From Dysgonamonadaceae bacterium (lineage in GTDB: Bacteria; Bacteroidota; Bacteroidia; Bacteroidales; Azobacteroidaceae): a stretch of DNA of 41,183 bases. The stretch spans positions 1-41,183 of the forward strand of contig JAITAH010000188.1 of assembly GCA_031284225.1 (NCBI GenBank), read 5' to 3'. Both the position numbers and the translations under genes were made by a program. The notes below the pieces were generated by a model. The model worked only from the letters and a program-made list of their open reading frames with translations, had not been told where the DNA came from and did not search any database. Positions 26,487 to 36,900 of the stretch are shown here, piece by piece. Position 1 is the stretch's first letter, and the number at the start of each line of letters is the position of its first letter.

Positions 26487-28187
26487 TTACCATCCCGAAT
26501 TTTGATAATAGAGCGAATTTTTCCGCATTTCGTCGGTGGGTATCGGGTATAAATCCATATACGACCGGTAGATGCGGGTATAAAACAGCTTTTTGGTATA
26601 AATCAATTTTCCGTTTTCTTTGATGATTTCCATTTCGTACATAGGGCCGCCAAACCAGTCCGTCGCTTTTTTCCACCGGCGGGCGTCCCACCAGCGATGT
26701 TCTTCAAACGACAATTCGATAGCCCGTTCGTTCCAAATCCGTTCCCTCATTTGGTTTTTGTCCAAACCAGCGGGCAAATCGACCACGCCCGAACGCCTTC
26801 GAACGGCGTTGACCGCGGCATAAACTTCGTTGGAAGGAGCGGAGAGCGTTTCGTTCAGCGCTTCGGCGTAGTTGAGGTACATTTCCGCCAAACGGAAATA
26901 AATCCAATTATGATACGCCGTATTGGTTGTCTGGTATTTTACTTCTTCGGGCAAATATTTGCGGACAAAATAACCGGTGCGCGTGTATTCTTTGGTTTTA
27001 CGATGTACTCCGCTCAAATCTTTATTGGGATTGTAAGTCAAATCGAGCGTTTCGCCCTGCCATTGGCAGCCGTTGTAGAGAACGGTTTTGTAAAAGCGCG
27101 GGTCGCGGTTGGCAAAGGGATTTTGTTCCGAATAACCGGAATTGGCTTCTGTGATTAATTTTCCGTTTGCCATTTCAAACAAATCTACAAAATTCTGCGT
27201 CGGGCACACCGCGCCGTTGCCGCCAAAATTTCCTCCCGTGGGCGACCATACTTTGATTTCATTGCTATCGAATCCTACGGCGGAGGCATGTTTGTAGAAA
27301 ATGATTTCTTTGTTGCCGTTTTCGCGCCGTTTGAAAAAAAGCTGCTCATAATCGTCGGCTCCGTTGCCGGTCGAATAGAGTTCGTACACCTTTTCGCCAT
27401 TCTCGTCTTTCAGGTCAATCACGGCTTTCGCGGCTTCGGCGGCTTGCTGCCACAAATCTTCGCCCATTTCTTTTTGCCACAACGGGCTGGCGGCAAACAA
27501 CAACACTCTTGCTTTCAACGCCATTGCCGCTCCCCGCGTAGCGCGTCCGTATTCCGTTTCGCTAAGCGTAATGGGAAGCAGTTGAATGGCCTGTTTCAAA
27601 TCTTCCAAAATGAAAGACACACAGTCTTTGTATGAATTACGGGGCAAATTCATATTGTCGCCCGGCATAATGATATTGTTAACATCCATAATAGGCATTC
27701 CGCCAAAGCGTTTAATGATTTCATTGAAATAAAACGCCCGCAGGAAACAGGTTTCGCCCAGCATTTGGTTTTTCTTTGCTTCCGAGGGAAACGGGATTAT
27801 TTCCACTTTGCTTAAAAAGATATTGGCTTTGCGGATGCCTTCGTAATAGTTACCTAAATTGGCGTCGTTGCCATTGTAATTTCCCACGTTGAAATTTTGC
27901 GAGCCATGCGAACCCAAAGGGGAATCCGATTCGTCGGAAGCCGACGACATCGGCACCGGCTGATAATCGCCAACGGCATTGAAACGCGCTTGCAGATTAG
28001 CGTATAAGTCGTTGTGGTAACGTTCCGCATTAGAAAAAATCGTAAAGACGGTTTCATCGTCCAGCGGCAGTTCGGGCGCCCGGTCGAGGTAAGCGTCGCA
28101 GGCCGACAAAGCCATCAGACACAAGAGGATTTGCGTGGTTAGAAGTTTACGGGTCAAGCCCGCAATCGTGGTTATATTATTTTTCAT
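26487..28187 (-). CDS. SusD-like outer-membrane glycan-binding lipoprotein (SusD1)
   Basis: 566 aa. Lipobox LSAC with C30, then DAYLDRAPE, the typical mature start of RagB/SusD proteins. Contains AFYFNEIIKRFGG in the helical core and IYFRLAEMYLNYAEALNE and ELSFEEHRWWDARRW in the C-terminal half. Surface glycan binder paired with SusC1, whose gene ends 11 bp upstream. Clearly different in sequence from SusD2, so the second pair is not a recent duplicate and may bind a different oligosaccharide. Confidence 0.95.
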   Translation of the reverse strand: MKNNITTIAGLTRKLLTTQILLCLMALSACDAYLDRAPELPLDDETVFTIFSNAERYHNDLYANLQARFNAVGDYQPVPMSSASDESDSPLGSHGSQNFNVGNYNGNDANLGNYYEGIRKANIFLSKVEIIPFPSEAKKNQMLGETCFLRAFYFNEIIKRFGGMPIMDVNNIIMPGDNMNLPRNSYKDCVSFILEDLKQAIQLLPITLSETEYGRATRGAAMALKARVLLFAASPLWQKEMGEDLWQQAAEAAKAVIDLKDENGEKVYELYSTGNGADDYEQLFFKRRENGNKEIIFYKHASAVGFDSNEIKVWSPTGGNFGGNGAVCPTQNFVDLFEMANGKLITEANSGYSEQNPFANRDPRFYKTVLYNGCQWQGETLDLTYNPNKDLSGVHRKTKEYTRTGYFVRKYLPEEVKYQTTNTAYHNWIYFRLAEMYLNYAEALNETLSAPSNEVYAAVNAVRRRSGVVDLPAGLDKNQMRERIWNERAIELSFEEHRWWDARRWKKATDWFGGPMYEMEIIKENGKLIYTKKLFYTRIYRSYMDLYPIPTDEMRKNSLYYQNSGW

Positions 28188-28198
28188 CTTCGAGCTTT

Positions 28199-31100
28199 TT
28201 AAAAATTAATATTCACACCAAAATTAATCGCACGGGTTTGAGGCATCATCCCGCCTCGTTCATCGCGGTTATCCGGATCGAGATAGGGTTCGTCCGCCCA
28301 AAGGAAAAGATTGTTCCCGTTCACATAAAACCGTACGGAGGAGAGGTAAATTTTCCTTATCAGCTGTTGGGGGAGGGTATAACCGATTTCGGCGCTTTTC
28401 AGGCGGATATAGTTTCCGCTTCCCATTTTGTAGGTAGAACCGTTGGCGCCTTGCGGCTCGTTGTTCGTGTACGAACCGTACAAGCGCACGTATTGTTCGT
28501 TTCCGCTGAGTTCCGGCGACCAATGGTACCAATGTTTTTCAAACACATTGTCGTTATTGGAAAAATGCCACATGATTTCCCAGTTTTTATTGAATTGGGA
28601 ACGTCCGGATCCTTGAAACAAGACATTGCAATCGAATCCTTTGTAATTGGCGCCCAGCGTAATGCCGTATTGTATTTCGGGAACCGTTCCGTATCCCTGG
28701 CGAAAAGCGTCGGCTTCATTAATCACGCCGTCGTTGTTGAAGTCGAGAAATTTCAAATCGCCCGGTTTGACTTCCGTATTTCCGGGCAATTCCATCTGGT
28801 TGGGGCTGTTGTAAATTTCATCGTAATTTTGGAAAATACCGATTACCTGATATAGGTTTTGTACGCCGATGGAATAACCGGCTTGCCGCTGGTAAGGCAA
28901 CATGCCTTCGGGATCGTTCCGGGTAAGGACTTTGTTTTTTGCAAAAGAGAGATTTCCTTTCGCAAAGTAAGAAAAGTCTTTACCGATTTTTTTCCGGTGC
29001 GACAGTTCGATTTCGACGCCGCTGTTTTCCACGACGCCCAAGTTGGCCGATTTAAAAGAAGCTCCTACATAAGAAGGCGTTATAGCAGTCATGCCGCTGG
29101 CGTCGATCAGAATGTTATCCCGGTATTCGTAAAAATAATCCATTGTAATGCCCAGTAATCCGTTCCGGAAATCGGAATCGAAGCCGATGTTCGATTTCCG
29201 TCCGACTTCCCAGCTAACGTCGGCATTGGCAATGCTTCCCTGCCGGATGGCCTGCAATTGCGTGTCGCCGATACCGGTTTGAATACCCGAAAGATTATCG
29301 TAAGTTTGCAAGTAAATGAACCGTTGATCGTGATAAGCAGATTCATATACATTGCCGGGCAATTTATCGTTTCCTACCCAACCGATAGAACCTCTTATTT
29401 TGAACGCGCTGATGAATTTGGCTAAGTCCGTTTCTTGGATAAAAGCTTCGTTGGAAAGCATCCATCCCAAAGCGAACGCGGGGAATATACCGTAACGTTT
29501 TCCTTTCGGGAAATTTTCGGAACCGTTGTATCCGGCATTTATTTCGGCAAAATAACGTTTGTCGTAATCGTAGGCGAGGCGACCGACTAATCCTTGATTG
29601 GCCATGTTGATAAATGTACTGATTGTCCGGTTATTCCTATTGGCAAGAAAGAGTCCGCTAACAGAATGTGCGCCGAATGTCCGCTCATATTCCAACCCCA
29701 GTTCCATATAAAGATTTTGATCCAACCCTTGTTGACGGCTACTTTCCCAACCTTCCGACCAGTCGAATCTCAAAGGCGAATCTTCACCGTTTTTTTTGTA
29801 TGTATTATTCGTCAGATTATATTCGTAAGTGGCATACGATTTGTTCCACAAGGCGGTGTTTTCGCCGGTGTTGTCGAAAGCCAATTGACCTCGGGCGGCA
29901 AGACCGGAGGTAATGAAATCCAGTTTATAGCGCATATTCAATCCCATTTCGACTACGCTCCTTGTGCTTTTAAACGTTCCGGCATTCAACAATTTAGCTA
30001 TAATATTATTGTATTCGTCGCCTCCGCCGGCAAACGATCCGTCGGGATTATACACCGGGTGTTTTCGTCCGCTGGCGGCAAAAGCGGCGCGATAAACCGG
30101 CCAGCTACCATACCAGGCAGTACCGGGGAAAGTCCGTTTTTCGATGCGGGAACCAAGATTGAAGGACATCGACAAGTTTTTGGTAACGTCGAAATCCAAG
30201 TTGGAACGGAAATTATAGCGTGAAAAACGAGTATTGTCGTCATAATTATAAAAACCATTTTGCGTCAAGAATCCGCCCGAAACGAAGTATTTCACCCGTT
30301 CCGTACCGCCGCTGACGTTTACGTTGTACTGTTGCATACTGGAATGGTCTTTCATCACCAAATCGACCCAATCGACGTCGGGATACATGTAGGGCGAAGC
30401 GTGTGTTCGGTATTGTAGTAATTCGAGCGCGGTATAATCATCATTCACCGCTTTGTTATAATCATTTACATTTTTCAAAACAGCCGTTTGATACGAGTTC
30501 AAGGGTTGAGGGATGCGGGCCGGCTGCGTAATAGCGCCTTGAATAGAGACGGAAACGGAGGGTTTGCTCGCCGTTCCGCGTTTGGTCGTAACGACGATAA
30601 CGCCGTTAGCTCCCTTGATACCGTAAACGGCCGTGGCGGAAGCGTCTTTCAATACGTTGATCGATTGGATTTCGTTGGGATCGATTTGGGCGATGCTCTG
30701 GCGTTCGATGCCATCCACAATGTAAATAGGCGAGGCATTGTTGAACGTTCCTAATCCGCGTACATAAACTTCGGCTTCATCTTTTCCGACTTCCCCGGAA
30801 GGTTGTACAATTTGTACGCCCGCTATTCTACCGGCCAGCGATTGGGTGATGTTGGTAACAGGAATATTAACCAAGTCTTTTCCGCCGATGGACGAAATGG
30901 AACCGATCACCGATTCTTTTTTCTGTTTTCCATAACCGACTATTACAACTTCTTCAATGAGTTTTGTGCTTTCGGTCAGGTCAACGTTGATTTCCGAACG
31001 TCCTTGCACCGGGATTTCTGCGGGCAAATAGCTGATATACGAAAAATGAAGCGTCGCTCCTTGTGGAGAAGATAATTCTATTTGGTATTTACCGTCTATA

Positions 31101-31267
31101 TCGGTGACGGTTCCCTGTGTTGTGCCTTTCAGCGTAACGCTGACGCCAATCAGCGGTTCTTGCGTGCCGGCGTCCTTGACAACGCCTTTCACTACTTGCT
31201 TGTTTTGAGCGAAAAGCGCCGCCGCGACAAACAAACAGAGGAAGAAAGCGATTATTTGTTTTTTCAT
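28199..31267 (-). CDS. SusC-like TonB-dependent transporter (SusC1)
   Basis: 1022 aa. Signal peptide (IIAFFLCLFVAAALFAQ), carboxypeptidase-regulatory-like domain (about 25-105: VVKGVVKDAGTQEPLIGVSV), TonB box EEVVIVGYG (about 105-113), plug with VRGLGTFNNASPIYIVDGIE and LKDASATAVYGIKGANGVI, then a long barrel ending FGVNINF. A complete SusC protein. It forms the outer-membrane pore that takes in oligosaccharides bound by SusD1. Lies 24 bp after the lipocalin-like lipoprotein gene, so it is read from the PUL promoter near 33795 unless an internal promoter exists. Confidence 0.96.
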   Translation of the reverse strand: MKKQIIAFFLCLFVAAALFAQNKQVVKGVVKDAGTQEPLIGVSVTLKGTTQGTVTDIDGKYQIELSSPQGATLHFSYISYLPAEIPVQGRSEINVDLTESTKLIEEVVIVGYGKQKKESVIGSISSIGGKDLVNIPVTNITQSLAGRIAGVQIVQPSGEVGKDEAEVYVRGLGTFNNASPIYIVDGIERQSIAQIDPNEIQSINVLKDASATAVYGIKGANGVIVVTTKRGTASKPSVSVSIQGAITQPARIPQPLNSYQTAVLKNVNDYNKAVNDDYTALELLQYRTHASPYMYPDVDWVDLVMKDHSSMQQYNVNVSGGTERVKYFVSGGFLTQNGFYNYDDNTRFSRYNFRSNLDFDVTKNLSMSFNLGSRIEKRTFPGTAWYGSWPVYRAAFAASGRKHPVYNPDGSFAGGGDEYNNIIAKLLNAGTFKSTRSVVEMGLNMRYKLDFITSGLAARGQLAFDNTGENTALWNKSYATYEYNLTNNTYKKNGEDSPLRFDWSEGWESSRQQGLDQNLYMELGLEYERTFGAHSVSGLFLANRNNRTISTFINMANQGLVGRLAYDYDKRYFAEINAGYNGSENFPKGKRYGIFPAFALGWMLSNEAFIQETDLAKFISAFKIRGSIGWVGNDKLPGNVYESAYHDQRFIYLQTYDNLSGIQTGIGDTQLQAIRQGSIANADVSWEVGRKSNIGFDSDFRNGLLGITMDYFYEYRDNILIDASGMTAITPSYVGASFKSANLGVVENSGVEIELSHRKKIGKDFSYFAKGNLSFAKNKVLTRNDPEGMLPYQRQAGYSIGVQNLYQVIGIFQNYDEIYNSPNQMELPGNTEVKPGDLKFLDFNNDGVINEADAFRQGYGTVPEIQYGITLGANYKGFDCNVLFQGSGRSQFNKNWEIMWHFSNNDNVFEKHWYHWSPELSGNEQYVRLYGSYTNNEPQGANGSTYKMGSGNYIRLKSAEIGYTLPQQLIRKIYLSSVRFYVNGNNLFLWADEPYLDPDNRDERGGMMPQTRAINFGVNINF

Positions 31268-31291
31268 ATTATAATGCTAAATTTATCAGTT

Positions 31292-31819
31292 TTACTCTTT
31301 ACGGAAAGTATAGATATATGTTTTCTGGGTTTTATATTCAGCGTTTATTTCTTCCGAATTGTCCGCCGTGATAAGCGGTCGGTCGAGTTCGACAAAGAGC
31401 GCGGAATATTTTTTCTCGCCCACGTATGTTTTTAGCCGGATTTCCATCCGGTTGTCCGAGAGTTCCAACAGGGTGAAGCGCACCATAGTATGGTTTTTTG
31501 CCCATTGATTAGAAGCCACGCGCCACACATCGGCGGTTAGTTCCAGCCAGGTATTGTCGGTGATGCTCCATGCGCCGAAATGTTCTTTATTGACGGCGTC
31601 TTTGGCGTATGTCCGGTAAACGCCATTGGGTTCAATCAAGAGGCTAAGGCTCTTTTCTTCGTTGGAAAGCGTGATTTCCTCGCCGTCTTCCGTCATTTTT
31701 TCCTGAATCCACAAGCCTGTAATCAAATCGGTTTTATCCGGTTCGTCTTTTTCGCAGGACAGGGAAAAAAGCAACAATAAGAAAAAAGGTAAACCTTTCT
31801 GCAAAAATGTTTTGTTCAT
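31292..31819 (-). CDS. Lipocalin-like PUL lipoprotein
   Basis: 175 aa. Lipoprotein signal with C22 (LLFSLSCEKDE). The mature domain begins ITGLWIQEKMTEDGEEI and continues as beta strands, similar to the lipocalin-like lipoproteins (GxW motif at strand A) frequent in Bacteroidota PULs. Ligand unknown. Second of two such genes in a row; the two products share overall plan but little sequence. Confidence 0.78.
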   Translation of the reverse strand: MNKTFLQKGLPFFLLLLFSLSCEKDEPDKTDLITGLWIQEKMTEDGEEITLSNEEKSLSLLIEPNGVYRTYAKDAVNKEHFGAWSITDNTWLELTADVWRVASNQWAKNHTMVRFTLLELSDNRMEIRLKTYVGEKKYSALFVELDRPLITADNSEEINAEYKTQKTYIYTFRKE

Positions 31820-31841
31820 TTTATTTGAATTATGAATGTTT

Positions 31842-32261
31842 TTATTCAGGTATTTGAGAATCGGCGGTTCGCTGATAATCCCGGATGGTCGTACTCAATT
31901 TTCCGTCCGCATTGAAATCCTGCCGTTTCAAGGACAAGGTTTTCCCGTCGGCCTTTAGTACGTAATAGGCAACCGGCAAATCCGTTGAAATATTGAGCAT
32001 GTTTCCTTCGTAACTCCATCCTCCCCGGATCAATACCTGTGTTGCCGCATGGTAAGATAGAAAAATTTTATTTTCCTGTAAGCGGATAAATCCGGGATGG
32101 GCGGCTATATCGACGGAAACGCCATCGATTTGTACCGACGTCAGTTGCCAAGTACCTACGAGGTTGGCTTGAATGTCTTCCGCTTCATTCTTGTCGTCGC
32201 AGCAGGAAAACGACAGTATCCAAAGAAAAGCGATAAGAGAGGTTAAAATATTGTTTTTCAT
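31842..32261 (-). CDS. Lipocalin-like PUL lipoprotein
   Basis: 139 aa from ATG 32261. Lipoprotein signal ends SFSCCDDK with C20 as the likely lipidated residue. The mature part starts NLVGTWQLTSVQIDGVSVD, the GTW pattern of lipocalin-like lipoproteins, with strands to the end. An in-frame ATG at 32318 lies in the hairpin sequence between genes and would add 19 residues before the signal peptide, so it is not used. Probably an outer-membrane accessory to glycan capture; ligand unknown. Confidence 0.78.
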   Translation of the reverse strand: MKNNILTSLIAFLWILSFSCCDDKNEAEDIQANLVGTWQLTSVQIDGVSVDIAAHPGFIRLQENKIFLSYHAATQVLIRGGWSYEGNMLNISTDLPVAYYVLKADGKTLSLKRQDFNADGKLSTTIRDYQRTADSQIPE

Positions 32262-32292
32262 GATAGAATTGATTGTTAAATAATAAAGTAAT

Positions 32293-32323
32293 GAGCGATG
32301 AGTGTTTTTATCACCCATCGCTC
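32293..32323 (-). repeat. Intercistronic hairpin after the first PUL gene
   Basis: Arms 32293-32304 and 32312-32323 are complementary at 11 of 12 positions with a 7-nt loop. An extra CATCGCTC copy extends to 32330, permitting an alternative register. On the transcript the stem is followed by ATTACTTTATTATTT, a poor U-tract, so a leaky terminator or RNA-processing stop is more likely than full termination. Confidence 0.65.
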
Positions 32324-32337
32324 ATCGCTCAAAAAAC

Positions 32338-33750
32338 TTATTTCACTAACACTTTGGCGATTTGTTGTTCACCGTTTACCGAATTGATTTTGACGATGTA
32401 AACGCCTCCGTCAACCGGAATAGAAGCCGTTCCATTTACATTGACCGAGCGGACTAATCCTCCCAGCACGTTGTAAAGTTGGATATTTACCTGCTTTGCA
32501 GAACGAACGTTAATCGCGTCGTCCGTAGTAGTTACGGTGGCGAATGGCGTGGGAAGCGTTTCCCGGACGCCTGTTTCGATGTACGTGCGACGTTCATCGT
32601 CTTTATTAAAGACTATTTCGTCTAAATAAAACGTATTGGTCGGCGAATTGATGTAGTTGTCTTCAGCGTCTTTCCGAAGGTCGTAACGTACCGTAACTTC
32701 TTTCAGGTATTCGATTTTATTAATGTCCATTACCAAATCGACCCACTCGTCCATCTCATCGTCCCATACGGTAAACAGTTCGGCGTTTTCATTGCCCAAA
32801 TGGTCTTTGGCGCACAATTGTACATCCATGCTTATCATGTCTCCTTCCAATATGCTGCTTGGAACATATACCAACACATGCAGGTAGTTCGGATTGGGGT
32901 CTCCAACCGCCATAATTCCCTTGAAATTGATTCGGTAACCTTGCCACCAGGAAGCCTGATCGCTTTTGTTGAATTGAAGGATTTTGCCGCCAGAATTAAC
33001 TTCGCTGGTTGTAAACGGATTGTCGATGATGCTTGCCGTATTGTTCGTATTCAACAAGTCGAATTCCTGTACCCATTGGTCGATTTCGGATTGACTTTCG
33101 TAACCGATTTTCAGAGCGGAACCGTCTATCAGAGTAACATCAGGAGGCAAGGAACTGCCGCTCAGTTCAAAATTATCGAAAGCATAAGTTGCAACGTCCC
33201 ATCCTGTACGGGGATCATCCCAGTTGTTGCTTAATACAAAGCTGATCACGGATAGTTCCTGTCCCAGGATTTTACTTCCCAAATCGACGACTACCCATTC
33301 CCATGTAGCGTTTTGTTTTAGTTTTCCGTTCCATATCTGAGAACCGCCAGCATTTCCGCCATCCGCATTCCCATTTACATTGACGCGAAACTCTTTCGGT
33401 TGAATAGAACGGTAAGCCATAAAGTGCAGATAGCGGTTTTGTTCGGTAATCGTAATCGGAGTAGCCAATCCGATTGAACAAAAATTCCCCCACCAATCGG
33501 CGTCTGCAACGTTAACTGCCAACAAGCACTTTTCGGAAGTGTTTAGTCCTCCTTTTGCCGGATTGTTTCCTACTTGAGGCGCTCCTCCGTCAATAAATCG
33601 CGCAGTGTCGAACCAAAAACCGCCACCGCCCGTATCGTTTGTTCCAAAAGCGGCAAGATCGTTAGCGCCGTCTTCAAATGTAGCCAATGGTTGCGCGTTA
33701 GCTGTGAACGCTAAAACCATACTCAATAAAAAAATCGTAATGTTCTTCAT
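32338..33750 (-). CDS. T9SS-exported surface protein with carbohydrate-binding-like domains
   Basis: 470 aa with a signal peptide (FLLSMVLAFTANAQ). Two beta-sandwich modules are visible (about 22-195, ending YAFDNFELSG; about 205-385, ending FYLDEIVFNKDD), each like a CBM jelly roll. The last about 75 residues form a T9SS C-terminal domain (VNIQLYNVLGGLVRSV, GGVYIVKINS, AKVLVK). No catalytic motif recognised. As the first gene after the HTCS-linked promoter it may be the most abundant PUL product, a surface glycan-binding protein in the place of SusE/SusF. Binding target unknown. Confidence 0.8.
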   Translation of the reverse strand: MKNITIFLLSMVLAFTANAQPLATFEDGANDLAAFGTNDTGGGGFWFDTARFIDGGAPQVGNNPAKGGLNTSEKCLLAVNVADADWWGNFCSIGLATPITITEQNRYLHFMAYRSIQPKEFRVNVNGNADGGNAGGSQIWNGKLKQNATWEWVVVDLGSKILGQELSVISFVLSNNWDDPRTGWDVATYAFDNFELSGSSLPPDVTLIDGSALKIGYESQSEIDQWVQEFDLLNTNNTASIIDNPFTTSEVNSGGKILQFNKSDQASWWQGYRINFKGIMAVGDPNPNYLHVLVYVPSSILEGDMISMDVQLCAKDHLGNENAELFTVWDDEMDEWVDLVMDINKIEYLKEVTVRYDLRKDAEDNYINSPTNTFYLDEIVFNKDDERRTYIETGVRETLPTPFATVTTTDDAINVRSAKQVNIQLYNVLGGLVRSVNVNGTASIPVDGGVYIVKINSVNGEQQIAKVLVK

Positions 33751-33791
33751 GAATTTTAAAAATTTAATGTTATTATATATATTTACGAAGG

Positions 33792-33799
33792 CAAAAGTA
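33792..33799 (-). promoter_or_regulatory. Probable PUL promoter, -7 box
   Basis: Reads TACTTTTG on the minus strand (TAnnTTTG). A TTTG lies 15 bp upstream, closer than the usual 19-20, which would suit an activator-dependent promoter. Predicted start near 33785, leader about 35 nt. The 31-bp putative operator begins about 43 bp upstream of the start. Confidence 0.6.
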
Positions 33800-33827
33800 A
33801 TGTAATCTTAAAGACAAAACGGATTTT

Positions 33828-33858
33828 AAAATCGTCAAATATAGCTCACAAATTGGTC
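33828..33858 (-). promoter_or_regulatory. Putative HTCS operator, PUL copy (31 bp)
   Basis: On plus: AAAATCGTCAAATATA, then GCTCACAAATTGGTC. The reverse complement occurs at 38108-38138 with one mismatch in 31 bases. Inside, GTCAAAT and CTCACAAAT look like two half-sites about 11 bp apart, as expected for an AraC-type DNA-binding domain. It lies at about -43 to -73 of the predicted PUL promoter. Confidence 0.7.
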
Positions 33859-33896
33859 ATCCTTCAATTTTAGTTATGATAATGGCTGTGATTTCT

Positions 33897-33919
33897 AAAA
33901 CCGTGCGTTACCGGGTTTT
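33897..33919 (-). terminator. Possible weak terminator after the HTCS gene
   Basis: AAAACC/GGTTTT stem with an 11-nt loop, with four T at its 3' side when read on the minus strand, 36 bp past the HTCS stop. Short and only two G-C pairs in the core; low confidence. Confidence 0.3.
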
Positions 33920-33933
33920 CACACAAGGTAAGG

Positions 33934-33941
33934 CAAAGATA
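33934..33941 (-). promoter_or_regulatory. Second TAnnTTTG box just downstream of the HTCS gene
   Basis: Reads TATCTTTG on the minus strand, 13 bp past the HTCS stop. No -33 TTTG. If active it would make a transcript crossing the operator into the PUL, or a short RNA ending at the stem at 33897-33919. Confidence 0.35.
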
Positions 33942-33954
33942 CGCTACGGGGTTG

Positions 33955-36900
33955 TCAGTGGTTGATTGCGATCTTTTTTACATATTCGGAAGGCGATGTT
34001 CCAAATTCTTCCTTGAAACATTGGCGAAAATAAGTAAGGCTGTTCATCCCGACGCGGAAAGCGATTTCCGAAATCGTATATTTGCCCGTCAATAGCAATT
34101 CTTCCGCCTGTTTCATCTTGATTTTGCGTATAAATTCATTGACCGACAAGCCAAGCAAGGCTTTGATTTTCCGGTAGAGCGTGGAATGACTCATGCAAAC
34201 CTTTTGGGCGATAAACTCAATATCCAGCTTTTCGGACGAACTGTTTTCTTTGATTATCGAGGTTAGTTTTTCCAAAAATTCGTTGTCTAAGCGGTTGATG
34301 GAATCCGTCAACTGCGTTTGTTTATACATCTTGCTGTGAATGATTTGGGTGGCAAGGGTTCTCCGCGATTCCAAAAGGTTGGAAACGCGGCTTTTCAGCA
34401 GACCCGCGCTGAACGGCTTGGTAATATACGAATCGGCGCCCGATGAATATCCTTCGGTTTTGTCCTGTAAAGACGTTTTGGCGGTCAAAAGGATCACCGG
34501 AATATGACAGGTGGTAATCTCCTTTTTCAACATCGAACACAATTCCAAGCCCGACATTTCCGGCATCATAATATCGCTGATAATAATGTCGGGGACATTT
34601 TTAATGGCCTGTTCCATTCCGTCCCGCCCGTTTTCCGCAGTCAAAACCAAATAATCTTCCTCAAACGTATCGTGTATATAATGCCGGATATCCGGATTAT
34701 CTTCCACCACCAACAGGATTCGTTTCCCGTTCCGGATTTCCATCTCGTCGGGCTGCTCCTCCTGAACCGGAATTTCTTCATCCGTCTTTTCATGAAAAAC
34801 GCCCGGATACGTATGATGCGTCATCAACCGGAATTTGAAAGAAGCGCCTTTGCCTTCCTTGCTTTCTACGCTAATGCTCCCCTGATGAACCGTCAACAGG
34901 TTCTTGATCAGCGAAAGTCCAATGCCGGTACCGGAAACCTGCATTTCTCCTTTTACCTGATAATAACGGTTGAATATCTTGTCCAATTCTTTTTCAGGGA
35001 TGCCGCAACCGGTATCTGCCACTTCTATTTCCGTAAACAAAATATCATTTTCGCAGACGTCGCGCATGCAAACGCTGATTTCGCCCCGGCTGGTGTATTT
35101 GAATGCGTTGGAAATAAGGTTATCCAACACAATGTGAATATATTCCGGATCGAAATACAAAGTACTATGTTCTGTTTCTATGGAAACGCTAAACAACAAG
35201 TTGTCCGTCCGGTTGAGTTCCGCATATTTTAATCCGATTTCTTTCACCAATTGAGCCAGATTTCCTTTGACTACTCTCAAGGGCATATTATTCGTTTCCG
35301 TCTTTCTGAAATCCAGGATTTTATTGATGAGATTCAATAAACGGGTAGCATTCAGGTGAATCAATCTTATTTTTTTTCCTGCTTTTTCCGGCAGGGAAAC
35401 ATCGTTCGACAAATCTTCCAAAGGGCCGATAATCAACGTTAACGGAGTACGCAATTCATGAGTGATATTGGTAAAAAACTGCAATTTATCATTATTCAAC
35501 GCCTGTTGTTGGATATTGTTTTGTTTTTCTAAGTAAAGCAGATTTTCCAACGTAATCCGTTTTTTGTAAAAGCGGACAATATAAAAGATAATGCAAACAA
35601 CGATGAGCGCATAAAATAATTCCGCCCACCAGGTAAACCATAAAGGCGGTTTTATTTTTACGAAAAAGGAAGCCGATTTATTCGACCAATCTTGATTATT
35701 CATTTTCGTTACGACGGAAAAAAGATAGTTTCCGGATGGTAAATTCCTGAAAGTAACTTCGTTCGTCGATCCGAGATTGTACCATTCATCGCTAATCCCT
35801 TTCAGTTGATAGGCGTATTTCACTTGATTGGCAAAAGCATAATCCATCACATTGAAAGTAATGGTAAACGTATTTTGATTGTGATTCAATTGAATGGAAG
35901 GAGAAGAAACCGGATGATTGCGTTCTTCGCCTTCGGGAGCGGTTAAGCCGATATAATAACGGAAGCCGGTGATAGTTACCGGAGGCAAGTCGCTTTTTCC
36001 GGCAATTTGTTCGGGATTAAAATAGCAAATGCCGTTCTGGGAACCGAAATACAAGTAACCGTTCTTACTGTTGGCAACCGATCCGCTCTTGAATTGTCCC
36101 GTCGGAACGCCGTCGGATGAAACATAGTTGTAAAACTTGTTTTCGCGTATCGCCCATTTACTGATTCCATCGTTGGTACTGAACCAGATATTCCCGTTTT
36201 TGTCTTCGGTAATCGCCCGGACATAACTGTCGTTCATTCCGTCTTTTTCCGAATATACGGTAAAATTGGAAAGGCTATCGCTGTCGGCAAACATCACCAG
36301 GCCTTCGCCTGTTCCCACCCACATCCGCTTCCACGAATCCTGGAAAAGGCAATTGACCGTATTGGAATAAAACCCTTTTGTAGTGTTAAATGTACAAATA
36401 GCTTGGAAAGCAGTGTCCATCACGTTTAATCCTCCGCCGAAACTCCCTACCCACAAACGGTTCCGGTCGTCCCGGGCAATTGCCCGAATCAGATTGTCTT
36501 GCGGCAAAGCCTGTTTCCCGGCGATGTAATGTTTCAGGATACGAGTCTGTAAATTATAGGAATACAATCCTTTGTCGTCCACGCCTATCCATATATTTTT
36601 GTCTTTATCTTCAAAAAAACACCGGACGATCTTTGCCTCGAAACCTTCCGGGCGAAATGGGATGAATTTTTTCTCTTTACTTTTATATATCCGGATTCCT
36701 CCTTGAAACGTTCCGAACCATAAATTTCCTTCCGAATCTTTTAAAGCGGCTAATATTGCGTTATTCTGCAATTTGCCGTTTTCTTTCGTATAAACAGCCG
36801 TCCGTTTGTCTCCTTCAAATACGCAAATGCCTCCGCCGTCGGTTCCGGCCCAGATGCGGTTTTCGTCGTCTGAGCATATTCCCCATGCGGTTTTGACCGT

